Source of the DNA: Epiperipatus broadwayi | Lineage: Eukaryota > Onychophora > Udeonychophora > Euonychophora > Peripatidae | Length of the DNA stretch: 64,000 nucleotides | NCBI GenBank assembly: GCA_028023455.1 | Contig: JAQFVV010006208.1 | Location: 9,096,963-9,160,962 of the forward strand | Direction of reading: 5' to 3' | Made by a program: the position numbers and the translations under genes | Shown here: piece by piece, positions 23,641 through 34,363 of the stretch | Numbering within the stretch: position 1 is the first letter of the stretch | How the letters are laid out: every line of letters starts with the position of its first letter | Notes under the pieces: generated by a model | The model's input: the letters and a program-made list of their open reading frames with translations, nothing else | What the model was told of the DNA's origin: nothing | Database searches by the model: none

Positions 23641-23769
23641 CAAATTATACATGCATACATATATAAGAAATATATAAAGCAATGCATTAAGATACTAAAT
23701 GCATTACAAATGTAAACGTATAAGTATAAAGATAGATGTTTATTTATATATAAAACTCATATCCCCTTT

Positions 23770-23880
23770 GTCAAGCATTGGTGGTCGAGAGGTCAGCGAT
23801 GGCTGCTTTACAAGCAGTTGTCCCGGGTTAGTGAGTTCACTTCCCGGCTGATGCTATGGCACATGAAAAAAATGAAAAAA
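23770..23880 (+). mobile_element. tRNA-derived SINE
   Basis: TCAAGCATTGGTGGTCGAGAG (box A) and CTGCTTTACAAGCAG (anticodon arm) precede the box B GAGTTCACTTCCCGG, GATGCTATGGCACATG and the A-rich tail. Confidence 0.85.
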
Positions 23881-24049
23881 CTCATACCCATAAATCAATA
23901 TCAAAATAAAAATAATATGTAATAAGTATATGCACTTCTGCTTTTTTAAAAAACCCAATTACTCTTCCAGAATTCATTTTATCAGTGAATAAAGGGGGCT
24001 ATTAGATAAACACTGAATATACGCAACAATTAACATTTAATGTCTACAT

Positions 24050-24345
24050 GGGTATGACTATAATATAAAATCCAACAAGGGCTTTGAGTGTTCCATGACC
24101 AGTTTTTTACCAAAATGGATGGTTAAATAGTTGGAAGAGTGAGAAGATTGAAGCCTTCCATTAAAGTTTAAGCGATTATATGTGGGAGATTATGATTTGG
24201 CCCAACTGATGAGGGCTGGTTCTACAGGAACTATACATATTGGAGACCACATATCTTTTTTAGATGTGCGAGTCATGTATATCAGCTTGAGATAGAGTGA
24301 AGGATGAATAGACTAAAAAATCTGAGTTCAAATCCCTCTAACAAA
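24050..24345 (+). repeat. Family G copy, diverged
   Basis: Sense family G order: CATGGGTATGACTA, TTGGAAGAGTG...GATTGAAGCC, CCCAACTGATGAGGGCTGG, ACATATTGGAGACCACATA and a box-B-like GAGTTCAAATCCC at 24324. The GAAA of the hammerhead locus has become GGAACT, so the ribozyme is dead. Confidence 0.65.
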
Positions 24346-24497
24346 TAAATAGAACGAAGAGGAAAACATTTAGTTTTTTTAAGAATCTAATTAAACTAGG
24401 AGAAAATACATATGAGGATGTGATGAAGATAATAATTTACTCTCCATTCCTTGTAACAACAGAGAATTCACCTTTCATCTATGTATAAGCATAAATT

Positions 24498-24940
24498 ATA
24501 ATGTTCACTAAAGCGAGCTTACCACTAGCTCCAATCAAGCTTTAATTTATAAGTGCTGAAAGAGAAATAATTCAAAATCTCTATCAGAAAGTCCTTGTCC
24601 CCAAACCAATTGGTTTCAAGCTTATGGCTATTAATATATGGTGAAACTGAACTGAATTCAGACCCATATAGCTATCTACTTTGTAAGGCTGAATTTGAAG
24701 ACATTTACATGTCTGAAAAATTCATGTAGTAGAGTATTAGATAAGTGCTGACTTTTGAGTTGGTATTTTTGGATCTAGTGTCTGGAGTCCTAGCTCCTCA
24801 CTGAGATGAGCCATAAGTTCGAAACCAATTGGTCTGGGGATAAGGACCTTCTGATAGAAATTTTGAATTCTTTCTCTTTTAGCACTTACAAATTAAAGCT
24901 TGATTGGAGCTAGTGGTAATCTCCCTCTAGTGAACATTTT
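24498..24940. repeat. Family B foldback
   Basis: Arms run TGTTCACTAAAGCGAG... and complement to ...CTCTAGTGAACA. They share CCACTAGCTCCAATCAAGCT, ATAAGTGCT, TCTATCAGAAAGTCCTT and the palindrome AACCAATTGGT. The unpaired central part (24650-24790) belongs to the sense copy, including GACCCATATAGCTAT. Confidence 0.8.
24787..24847 (+). ncRNA. Hammerhead-like motif, family B (core altered)
   Basis: In order: GUCC, UAGC, UCCUCA, CUGAGAU, GAGC, CAUAA, GUUC, GAAAC, CAAUUG, GUC, UGGGGA, UAA, GGAC. Stem I (UGGGGA/UCCUCA, internal loop, GGAC/GUCC), stem II (GAGC/GUUC) and GUC are all in hammerhead positions. The 5' core is CUGAGAU where CUGANGA is required, so G8 and A9 are lost. ACCAAUUGGU could form stem III alone or between two molecules. 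Probably a decayed or variant ribozyme, not expected to be active. Confidence 0.5.
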
Positions 24941-25185
24941 AATACAAGCTTTAAAGCAAGTTACACAATTTTATGTCTTGTTTTATTAATTATTATAAAT
25001 TATAATGTTTATAGAAAATATGTTTAAACTGTTTTATACTATTGTAGACAGGTAATAAAATGAGTTTTTTATATATATGCTAAGCACCCACATCTTGCAG
25101 TATGATATAAATATCAATTTTAAAATTACAAATTAATTGCAAAAAAAATGGATTATTAATTAATGCATATATTTTTAATTTTTAG

Positions 25186-26060
25186 ATAGGTCATTGAATG
25201 ATGATTCCCAAGATCTTTATCATCACAGGCAAATGGAACTTTACTTGCCTGAAGCAAATTCCATTATCAGCACCCATGATATACAAATTGCTCGGAATGC
25301 TAACGGAAAATATATCAAATTTGGATCGGGTAGCTTTGGATCAGTTTACCAAGGCCTTCTGTTGCAACCGAAAAAAATTGTTTGCGCTGTAAAAGTTTTC
25401 ACCGGAGATGTTAATTATAAAGACATCGAATACGAGGTGAGAATTCTAAAACTTTTAACAGATACTACATATACTCCGAGTCCGTTAGGACTTATAGTAG
25501 ATCCCGAGACGAAATCAGTCAATGCTTACGCTTGTGAAATAATTGGAACTTTAGATACTGAAACGAATTCATTCACATGTAATACTTTACAAGATTTAAC
25601 CAAAAATAGCAACAATAATTTAAATCAAGACCATTGGAGAGGTATAGCACTTCAAATGGCAGATGGCTTGCATAGAATTCATAAGTATTCTATCATTCAT
25701 GGAGATATTAAGCCAAACAACGTAATGGTATCATTGAAAGATACCCATTACAAAGTTACTTTTATTGATTTTGGTATTAGTGTTTTGGAACAAATGCCTT
25801 ATTGTTATAAACTGACAGAAAAAGAAAAAAGACAATGGAGGCAATTATATCAACATATTGCGCCAGAAGTAATTGAAGGGCAACCGATTAGTACTGCAAG
25901 TGATATTTATAGTTTAGGTATATGTTTTTATTCAATAGGAAAATGCTTTAACTGGGATGAATACAATCATTTAGGTGACATCTGTACGAATATTGATCCA
26001 AAATCAAGGCCAAATGCACTTTCTCTGCTGGAATATATGTTGGAATCACTTGGTGGTTGA
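25186..26060 (+). CDS. Protein kinase domain exon (terminal), HGD-type kinase
   Basis: Terminal exon of a protein kinase-like gene: acceptor TTTTTAATTTTTAG|AT at 25185, open to TGA at 26058-26060. Counting from the TTG at 25194 as residue 1: glycine loop GSGSFGSVY (44-52), VCAVKVF with Lys67, helix-C Glu81, catalytic loop IIHGDIKPNNVMV with Asp171 and Asn176, metal-binding DFG (192-194), APE (223-225), SDIYSLG (236-242) and Arg272 in the final RP. All residues needed for ATP binding and phosphotransfer are there, so activity is likely. The motif is HGD, not HRD; loss of that Arg is typical of kinases not switched on by activation-loop phosphorylation. About 46 residues follow SDIYSLG, fewer than usual, so the helix G region is reduced. 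KPNN suggests Ser/Thr specificity. No ortholog is recognised; NIK-like kinases also have HGD, but overall likeness is weak. Confidence 0.9.
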
Positions 26061-26108
26061 ATTATTTTTTCTATGAAAAAAATAAGCCACCATTATTAAC
26101 TTCTGAAA

Positions 26109-26114
26109 AATAAA
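26109..26114 (+). promoter_or_regulatory. Poly(A) signal of kinase gene
   Basis: AATAAA lies 49 bp after the stop codon, within a short AT-rich 3' UTR. No other canonical hexamer lies closer. Confidence 0.6.
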
Positions 26115-26214
26115 ATTTTCAGTAAGATACTTTTATTTCATGTTTTTTTTGTTTTAAAAAACATTTCCAACATAAATTTATTATTATAACTAAATCTGAC
26201 AAAGACTAAAAGAT

Positions 26215-26215
<1 letters not shown>

Positions 26216-26281
<66 letters not shown>
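26216..26281. repeat. (AG)n microsatellite
   Basis: About 33 uninterrupted AG units, just downstream of the kinase gene end. Confidence 0.97.
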
Positions 26282-26286
<5 letters not shown>

Positions 26287-26614
26287 AGTGAATAGCCTTT
26301 AAATAATCTATTTCAGAATCAATACTCTCTATTTAATCTCAAAGAAAAGAATGGAAGAGGAGACATTAGTCACCAAATACTAACTGATGAGAGTTTTAAC
26401 AGGTTTCCATTGCTGATTTGTTCTCTTGCTAAGAATAGCTACATATTTACTAATTAACTTGTTTATTTTAAGCCCGAGTATAAAATTTAAAAAAATTCAA
26501 AATTAAGTCTCGGGTGTAAAACATACTGCAAACTTCATCATGAGAGAGGGAGAAATTTTTTCTGATAACTTAAATAATATTAATTCTTATCAAATTTTGC
26601 TTTTTTTCTTTAGA

Positions 26615-27755
26615 TATGTAATTCTATAAGTAGCATTAATACACTTTCCAAGAAAAAAATAAATTTCAGTTTATAATTTAATCCAGGGGATCATAACTGC
26701 AATGCTCCAACTTATCAGCTACAATGGTGTTATTATTTGAAAAAACATCACATTAATATTTACGTGTTAATATGTAAATTTGCGATTTATATATTCCACT
26801 TCTGGGAGAAGACTATAGAAATACTTCATACATTGTATAGTAGCCTACATGGCTTTGCACACTAATATTATGGCCCACTAGATATGCTTTGCAAATAACG
26901 CGCACTTCACATATCGCTACCGTATGATACGAAGGTGTTTGTAATTCAACTTGCCATAAATGTTTTAATGTGCATTTGAAGTAATGATGTTACACCCTGT
27001 CTGACGTACTATTACATATTAATAATTGTAAGGCCGGCCTTTTGCTTCTCTACACATAAGTGTGAAAATAATTTCAAAAGTGTAAAGCCAAACACAATTT
27101 CCCAAAAGTCACGCGAATAGGCACGTTTTCGCGAGAACAGCTATGAGACAAATCGTAAGCTTTGTTGAATAACGTACATTTGTAAATAAAAAGAAAAGTG
27201 TTAAATTACAGTAAAGTTTTGTTTTGACGTTTAATGTAGAATGCTAAGAATTATGTAAATTTGCGGGAGGGTGGACGTTGTTTTGGAAATCATAAACTTG
27301 GTTTGATCAGAGTAATGCATATTTTGTATGATCCTTTGGATCTGCAAACCATCGTTCTCCCCTACCCATTCCAGCGCTACGCGATGAAATTTAATTGAAT
27401 GCAATTCATTTTATTTGGGCTGATTAGTTTTTGTTAATCAAGTGGTTTTTTTTTTGTTTTGTTTAAACGTTTCATTTACTATTAGAAAAGTAACGTACAT
27501 TTTTTTAAAATAAAAAGAAAAGTGTTTTGTTTTGTCCCGGCCAGGAAATGTTATATTAAAACGGTTTTGCACAGAAACAGTGCAACTACATGATGTACAG
27601 TGGCTAATTTACAATTACCATTTAGCTGATAAGTTGGAGTGCTACAATTATGACCCCTAGGGTTGAAAGCAATGCTTAGCAAATTATTTTGCTAAATTGT
27701 CAAAAAAAAAGTCTTTTCTTGGAAAGCATTTTAACGTTACTTGTAGAATTAAATA
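26615..27755. mobile_element. Non-autonomous TIR element with long inverted ends
   Basis: Left end TAATTCTATAAGTAGC...CTTTCCAAGAAAA is mirrored at 27710-27755 (TTTTCTTGGAAAG...TTGTAGAATTA). The inner inverted pair is GGGGATCATAACTGC...TCCAACTTATCAGCT and complement at 27620-27657. The interior is less AT-rich (for example CACGCGAATAGGCACG) and shares GATGTACAGTGGCTAATT with the 42803-43721 element. No transposase recognised. Confidence 0.7.
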
Positions 27756-28204
27756 ATATTAGTATTATATATTTATAAATATGAAAGAGGTAATCAATTA
27801 ATATAATCCTAAATAAATAAGCATGCAAAATTAAAAACAAATCATTAAATACCAAAAAAAAACCCTTAATGATTGTTCTTTTTCTATCAATTTAAATACG
27901 CTTTAATTCAGAATGAAATTAAGTATGTTTCGCACAAAGTGTTTGAAAGATGATGAAGTTCGAATCCCGCATATATTACATATATAAATGCAGGTTTAAG
28001 CCTTTACAATGTATTAAAGATGATGAAATTAACTCGATGATGCAATCACTTTTTGATAGGAAAACATGATTGCGGTTTGCTCCAATAGCTCATATGTATT
28101 TCATCATATTCCTGCGGATGCATGCTTCTGGATGGTGGTGTAATAGTTTTTGCCATCTAGGAAAGTTATTTAAATGTAATATTTTTAGTCGTTAAGATAG
28201 ATGT

Positions 28205-28690
28205 TAATTAATTAATAAATGGGATCACCATTATATATACAAAATTAAATCTACAGCCAAGATGTATTGAAGTTCATCAACCAATTAGATGGTGGTTCTA
28301 CAGGCTGAATAAAAATTAGCGCAAACCAATCCAAACTACTACCAACAAAAGGAAACCTCTTTTTATCAGTAACTCACAATATTATGTATGATTGTAGCTG
28401 GACATTATAACTATAAAATCTGAAATATGATGTATAGCAACATTTCTTACATCCTGACTGTCTCATCAGCAAATCACGTATTTAAATCAAAACTTTTTAT
28501 GGTAGAACTATGTCCAGCTACTAGTTCATATATAACAACACAGGTGATTGGTCAAAAGAGGTCTTCTTTTGATTAGTAGTAGCATAGAAACGTTTGCTAT
28601 TGTTTTCATTCAGCCTGCAATACACTTATTGTGGATTTAACTTCGTATATATAATAATGATTCCATTTACTAATTAATTTATATATAAAT
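28205..28690. repeat. Imperfect long inverted repeat
   Basis: Mirrored blocks include TTAATTAATTAATAAATGG / CCATTTACTAATTAATTTA, ATTAAATCTACA / TGGATTTAACTT, GGCTGAAT / ATTCAGCC, and GATTGTAGCTGGACAT / ATGTCCAGCTACTAG. Likely a decayed foldback element. Confidence 0.65.
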
Positions 28691-28774
28691 ATTTATGAAG
28701 CTACAATAAAGACAGAAGTTTTCTGCAGCCATATTTTGTAAGCCACCCAGAGTCAAAAGTACCTACAATTAGCA

Positions 28775-29215
28775 TAAAATTATTTAATATATAGGGTATA
28801 TGAGCACAGACTTTCACATGGCCCATCACTCTCCACACTATCTCATAACACTGATACACTTGAACACATATATGTCGAAAAGATAAATAATCACCAATAT
28901 ACATATTTCATGCTAAACCAGAAATCATCAGTTGGTCCATTAAAGTATGAGGATTGGCTATCTTAATATATATCTGAGCACTTATAGCATATATGTGTAG
29001 ATATGGTAATCTGAACCAACTGATGATTGCTGGTTTAGCATAAAATATGTATATTGGTGATTATTTATCTTTTCATCATATATGTGTTCAAGTGTGTCAG
29101 TGCTATAAAATAGTGCGGAGAGTGGTGGTTCATGTGAAAGTCTGTGCTCATATACCATATATATTACGTATATAGACACAGGTATATAATAAGCCTGTGT
29201 GTTTCAGTTATTACA
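28775..29215. repeat. Family G inverted pair
   Basis: An antisense copy (about 28778-28940) ends at the hammerhead stem I (CATCAGTTGGTCC). It is followed by a sense copy (about 28942-29215) ending CCTGTGTGTTTCAG. The sense ribozyme locus (29007-29063) keeps CUGAUGA but has GAAA changed to AAAA (G12A), so it is predicted inactive. Confidence 0.75.
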
Positions 29216-30640
29216 TAAAATTATTGTACATTAAATTGGGTAGTGACTGTCTGGTATTAGATTTGCCATAAAGTTTTTAAACCTCAAATTACTAGTTTGG
29301 TTAGAGTAAAAGTATTAAAGATGGCTGTCAGATGTATGAGCGCAATTTTGTGCCCCACAGAAGTTAAATAGCCAAAAACTAGTCTAGAATTTTAATGTAT
29401 CTAATATCTGTTGATTACTAAACCTTACATTTTATGGTTCTCAAATAAAATAGACAGAATTGCTATTTATAGCGCAATAGCACACATAAGTATAGCAATT
29501 GATTTTTATTACACCTTGCATTTGTGATGTATTGAAAGATGAAAAATGAAATACCAAGACTGGTTTTATAGTTTAAATATGGACTCTGTACATGTGCAAT
29601 TATATTATTATTAACATAAGGGTTTGAATACTGGAATTTACACCACTATTAGAACAAGTGATTTGAATATTAGAATTTGTACAGCTATTCAAAAAAACAT
29701 GATTCCAAATTATTTGGATCTCAGTCTATACTAATTATTATATCTGACTTTGCCTTTAGAAGTGGACTATTTCAGATTCCTTACCTGATTGGTTACCACC
29801 CAGTTCATATCCAAAAGGATTATATCCTTCACTGGGGTCCGTGCACCAAATCTGCATGTTTCCAATAAGATAGGGGATCTGCCATTAAATAGGCAGCCTT
29901 TTGGAGGCAAGGCAGAGAGTAATTACTTCTGTCAACCTGAATGACTGAACGTGCTCTCCATTAAACCTTCTGCCATAGCAAACATAGTCTCTCTACTCAT
30001 TATCATGACATCCACACAGTGAAGCAAGTCCACCTATAGACTGGAAATTGCTATGTCTACACTAGACTCGAGGCAAGCTAAATACATAGCTGGAAGAGTC
30101 TTACCAGAGATCATGAGGCAGGGTAATCATTAGCTGGTAGCGTTTCCATTACTCAGTATGACTACCTCAGCATTAGCATGCATAAAAATATGTATATTAT
30201 TGTTTAACTAGCAAATGTATATATTTAGTACTAATAAATTGTACTTGTTAATTGTTGGATAGTTGATTCTTTTTGCATCTGTTGATTTGAAACAGAACCT
30301 GTAAACCTAACCAAACACAACACTAATATTTTCATATTTATTTAAGATTTTGTAACGAAAAGTTATTAGATACAATCATCTGTTCATAGGAGGTGTAAAT
30401 TTTTAATCGATATCTTTGATATTTGTTTCAATCCCTTTTTAGGCAATATTTATCTTTTGTTTTTATAATATAGGTTATCAGTCATATCTTCTTTAGTTAG
30501 TGGTGATTTTCTTATCTATTTCATAGGTCTAAACCATTTAACCAGTGGTTTTCCATTTCTTCTGTAACAATATCACATATTTCTTTCTTTTTATTTATCC
30601 TTAATGATTCGTTTTTAGGCCATTGCAGCATAGTGATCAA
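29216..30640. other. Unassigned sequence
   Basis: No repeat family, coding exon or RNA gene was recognised. A less AT-rich patch at 29760-30170 has a 63-codon frame with no recognisable domain. Confidence 0.3.
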
Positions 30641-30897
30641 CACATCTGTTTGTCATTAAACAAAGCAAAACTCTCCATATAATAGTGCCACCCTGTGCCA
30701 ACCAAAGTAATCAATGGATTACTATATAAGTTATATATAGTAATGAATTACTATATATGACTATATCAGCTATTGAGCTTACATTGAAAATATTATTGCT
30801 TTCAATTTCATTCTCATAGTTTTGTAGTTAAGTAGAGATAAAAGGTGGCTGCTGAAGGGTTGCATTAGATCCTAAGATATAGGTGCAATGCTTTCAG

Positions 30898-30956
30898 ATC
30901 CAAGGCTCCTCACTGACGAAGGCCACATGCCAGAAACTAGTCTGGGGATATTGGAT
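30898..30956 (+). ncRNA. Hammerhead ribozyme, family A, array unit 1
   Basis: AUCCA, AGGC, UCCUCA, CUGACGA, then AGGC/GCCA around CACAU, GAAAC, UA, GUC, UGGGGA, UAU, UGGAU. Position 7 is C, which is allowed (CUGANGA). The first stem II pair is an A-A mismatch, which should weaken activity. Stem I is fully formed. Confidence 0.65.
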
Positions 30957-31022
30957 GAGTAGGCACTAGATAGGGATTTTATGCACAAGCCTTCTGGCAT
31001 CCATTGATTGCAGTGCTCTCAG

Positions 31023-31081
31023 ATCCAAGACTCCTCACTGATGAAGGCCACAAGCCAGAAACTAGTCTGGGGATATTGGAT
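31023..31081 (+). ncRNA. Hammerhead ribozyme, family A, array unit 2
   Basis: Same layout as unit 1, with CUGAUGA, GAAAC and GUC all present and stem I AUCCA/UGGAU plus UCCUCA/UGGGGA. Stem II has GGC/GCC with an A-A mismatch at the core end. Confidence 0.65.
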
Positions 31082-31147
31082 GAGTAGGCACTAGATAGGG
31101 ATTTTATGCACAAGCCTTCTGGCATCCATTGATTGCAGTGCTCTCAG

Positions 31148-31206
31148 ATCCAAGACTCCTCACTGATGAAGGCCACAAGCCAGAAACTAGTCTGGGGATA
31201 TTGGAT
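31148..31206 (+). ncRNA. Hammerhead ribozyme, family A, array unit 3
   Basis: Identical to unit 2 over the ribozyme, exactly 125 bp further on. The near identity of units 2 and 3 implies a recent tandem duplication. Confidence 0.65.
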
Positions 31207-31867
31207 GAGTAGGCACTAGATAGGGATTTTATGCACAAACCTTCAGGCATCCATTGATTACTCTGGTTGGCACAGGGTGGCACTACTGTATGGAGAGTTT
31301 TGCCTTGTTTAATAACAATTATGTGCTAATATGAGATAGTGATCATGTGATGTTTAGTGGTTTAACATCTGTTTGTCATTTCCATAATCTGGAATTTGCC
31401 AAATGAGCCATAATTTTTTTTTCATTTCAAAAACAGATTTAAGATTTTTTTTTTTTTCAATTAATCAATTCAGATATATAAGAGCCAATATTGGTTGGTA
31501 AATAACTATCTAGCTCTAATTAGTTGGAAGTATAGATTTCAGTTTAATTTGGATTAATCAGATAAGTTGATACACTAATTGTAACAACAAGATTGTAATG
31601 TTACACAGTTCTAATTACTGCAGAGACAACCATATTCCAATGAACATGGAGATCATGGTTTTAGGTCTTAATGATTCTTTTCAAATACGATATTTTACAA
31701 TTCCTCCTCACAGAATCCATTTTGTATCTTCCAATCTCTGATATTCTTTTTATTTCTGAAAACTGTAATCCATACGGTACTATTCTTTGCTTTATAGTTA
31801 CATATTTCTCTCTCTTTTTTTTTCAATATTATGTCTCATTTTCGAAGATTAATAAAACTTAATTAAA

Positions 31868-32150
31868 GTAATTTATCCATTGTACTTAAAACACTTTTTA
31901 GCAAAAAGCTTTTATTGTACATATATGCTTAGACTGTCCTGCAGTCTTCCTCAGAGGCACTTTTAAGTAAAAAAAACATTCTTTTATTTTTAAAAAATTA
32001 AAATAAAAGTGGCTCTAAAGAAGACTGCAAGACAGTTGAAATGTAAGACTGTGTATGTATATATGTACAATAAAAGGTTTTTACTAAAAAGTGTTTAAAG
32101 TACAGTGGATAAATTGCATTTATATAAGATATTACAGAAAAATAAAGAAA
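31868..32150. repeat. Family C foldback
   Basis: Arms CCATTGTACTTAAAACAC and GTGTTTAAAGTACAGTGG enclose two inverted hairpin regions (CTGTCCTGCAGTCTTCC and GAAGACTGCAAGACAGTTG) and a central AAAATTAAAATAAAAGTGGC. Positions 32151-32867 are unassigned. Confidence 0.75.
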
Positions 32151-32867
32151 GGGGAATGCTGTTGGCTTTTATATTTATGGAGTTCTTAGAGTTAATTATG
32201 CATCATGTTTCTTTTACTTTTCATTTTCTATTATTATTTTTCAGGCAAATAGTTTTAGCATCACCAGGTTTAAAGGAATGAGCAAATTTTTCTCATGGTC
32301 TATAAATAGTGAGCTACAAGTGCTGTTGCATTTAGGTCTGTTATATAAATGAGCATGCTGTTAATTCTCAATTTTAAGCTTCCCAATGTCTCTCTATAAT
32401 ATCGGACATAGCAAAGTAATAAATATTGTTTTATACCAAAATTTATTACCATAATAGTTGATAATTATCTACATACTCATGTAGAATTTATTTTATTACA
32501 TATTATCCACAGTATATTGAAGCTGTCAATCTTAGTTTAAGATTGAGCTTCATGGTTCTATCCACTTAACAAGTACTAACCCATGTTCAAACCTTATATC
32601 TCATCCCGCTCCTCTATTTGTGTATATAGATTTCATATATATTTCTGAGATGCATGCCTAAAAATTATAAATTTTTAACTTTTCAATAATTTATTATTAT
32701 TATTATTAATGTTTTCTTCTTCACATTAAAATACATAGGTGTGACTCAGATATGTATCTATTATAGGAGCAAATATACTAACAAAATATTGATTTTGTAA
32801 ATTTTTATTATATGTTATTTATAATACTTTTTCTGTTTAAACTGTTTTTCTCTTAAATTGTATGTTT

Positions 32868-32983
32868 TGTATTTTTTTTTTCCTCATGTGTCATAGCATC
32901 GGCCAGAAAGTGAACCTGCTAACCTGGGACAACTGCTTGTAAAGCAGCTGTCGCCGACCTCTTGACCACCAATGCTTGACAAG
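32868..32983 (-). mobile_element. tRNA-derived SINE
   Basis: A T-rich tail complement, CATGTGTCATAGCATCGGCC, box-B complement AAGTGAACC, anticodon-arm CTGCTTGTAAAGCAG, and box-A complement CCTCTTGACCACCAATGC. Closest to the 23770 copy. Confidence 0.85.
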
Positions 32984-34353
32984 TATGTTTATAATTGTCC
33001 AAAAATAATGAAAGAGTTGGAAATATGATATTGTTTTAATCTTGGGAAGGAATTTTTAATTAAAGTTTTACTCAAAATAAAATGGGGAACAAGATTAATA
33101 GATTTTCCTTTTGTTATAAACATTTTGTCAAATCTATTTCCAGATTGGAAATAGATTTGAATATATTTTTGGAACCTTATCTGACAATTGCATCTCCCAG
33201 AACAATAGACAAAGAAATGTACGATTTTGTTAGATCAGAGATTAGATTTTGGCTAGAAATAAGAAATTAAAAACATTCCACAAATACCTGAGTGGGATAT
33301 AAAATGGGCTGATTTTAAACAACAAGGAATAGCTACAATGGAGAGAACTGTGTAGTTAACAAAATCCATGCTGGTTTGAAATTTAAAAAAATGATGATTG
33401 GATAGAAAGCTTATCACCTTTCTGATCCATGGGGGTCATCTTCCACTGCTATACCATCCTACTGTGAAGAAAAAGCCTGACCTGAGAACTATGGAATGCT
33501 GAATAAAAGCTTGCTGTTACCTAAGAACTCACATGGATCTATGAATTGCCATGCATAAGCTGGACTTTCAAAATGGACTCTTAAAACTGTACAAGGTAAC
33601 TAATCATTTTGCATACCGCTACCTGAAAGTAAATCTAGTCTAACTAATTTCAAATCCTGCTATCAAGATTTCTCCTAATGTATTGTTTAATTTTCTCTTT
33701 TTAATTAATAAGTAAACTGTAAATTGCTCTCAATTGATTGTTTTATTTAATCCTATGCCATATGCTCTAACATTCTTTAACTTTGGTGTGGTCAATTATA
33801 TATATATATATATAGTTATTATTTGATTTTATATGTATGCTTTTATTATTAATATGCCAATCTCAAGCAATCTGATGAGCTGAATTTCTCAAAATTTTTC
33901 CTTTCCTCCTTTTAATTAAACCTTCATGAATTAAAGGTTATTAATGTCCCCTCAAATCATAATGTATTATTAATTAGTATGCTCGCCAAATTGTTTTTAC
34001 AAATCAACATTTTGTGTTTTTTGTATAAAAATTATTTGTTCAATTCTAAATAGAATGAAGTAATTCTACATGGGGTAAATCCATCGCTCAAGCTAATTAA
34101 CACTTTGAAATCTTTAAAAATGTTATTTATTTAAATTCTGAAAAAGGTGGCCTATTAGTTGTTTTCTATATAACTGCTAATTTTCTTTTATTCTTTATAC
34201 TCTTAAAATATCAAATATTTAAATATTCTAATTGTTATAAAATCCACAAAGGTGGGATTGAATTATTTTTAAATAACAGAAAAGGAAGCGAGTAAATTTA
34301 AATGTTTGTTTTACTAAATAAAATCTTGTATATGTATATATTATAGTGGCATA
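32984..34353. other. Unassigned AT-rich sequence
   Basis: No family recognised. A 62-codon frame at 33082-33270 has no recognisable domain. A short (TA)n tract lies at 33797-33816. Confidence 0.3.
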
Positions 34354-34363
34354 GTGTATTATT

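Larger units (their letters stand above)
30658..31364 (+). repeat. Family A insertion with triple-ribozyme array and TSD
   Basis: Flanked by a perfect 16 bp direct repeat ACATCTGTTTGTCATT (30642-30657 and 31365-31380). The left part is a short inverted end piece (AACAAAGCAAAACTC...). Sense family A then runs from GCTATTGAGCTTACATTG. The segment from GCAATGCTTTCAG / GCAGTGCTCTCAG to CCATTGATT occurs three times at exactly 125 bp spacing (30885, 31010, 31135), followed by the normal 3' end GGCACTACTG...GTGGTTTA. Confidence 0.9.

Noticed and set aside
33082-33270. 62-codon frame starting MGNKINRF
   Set aside because: No domain, no homolog recalled and no splice sites; could be a transposon scrap but cannot be supported.
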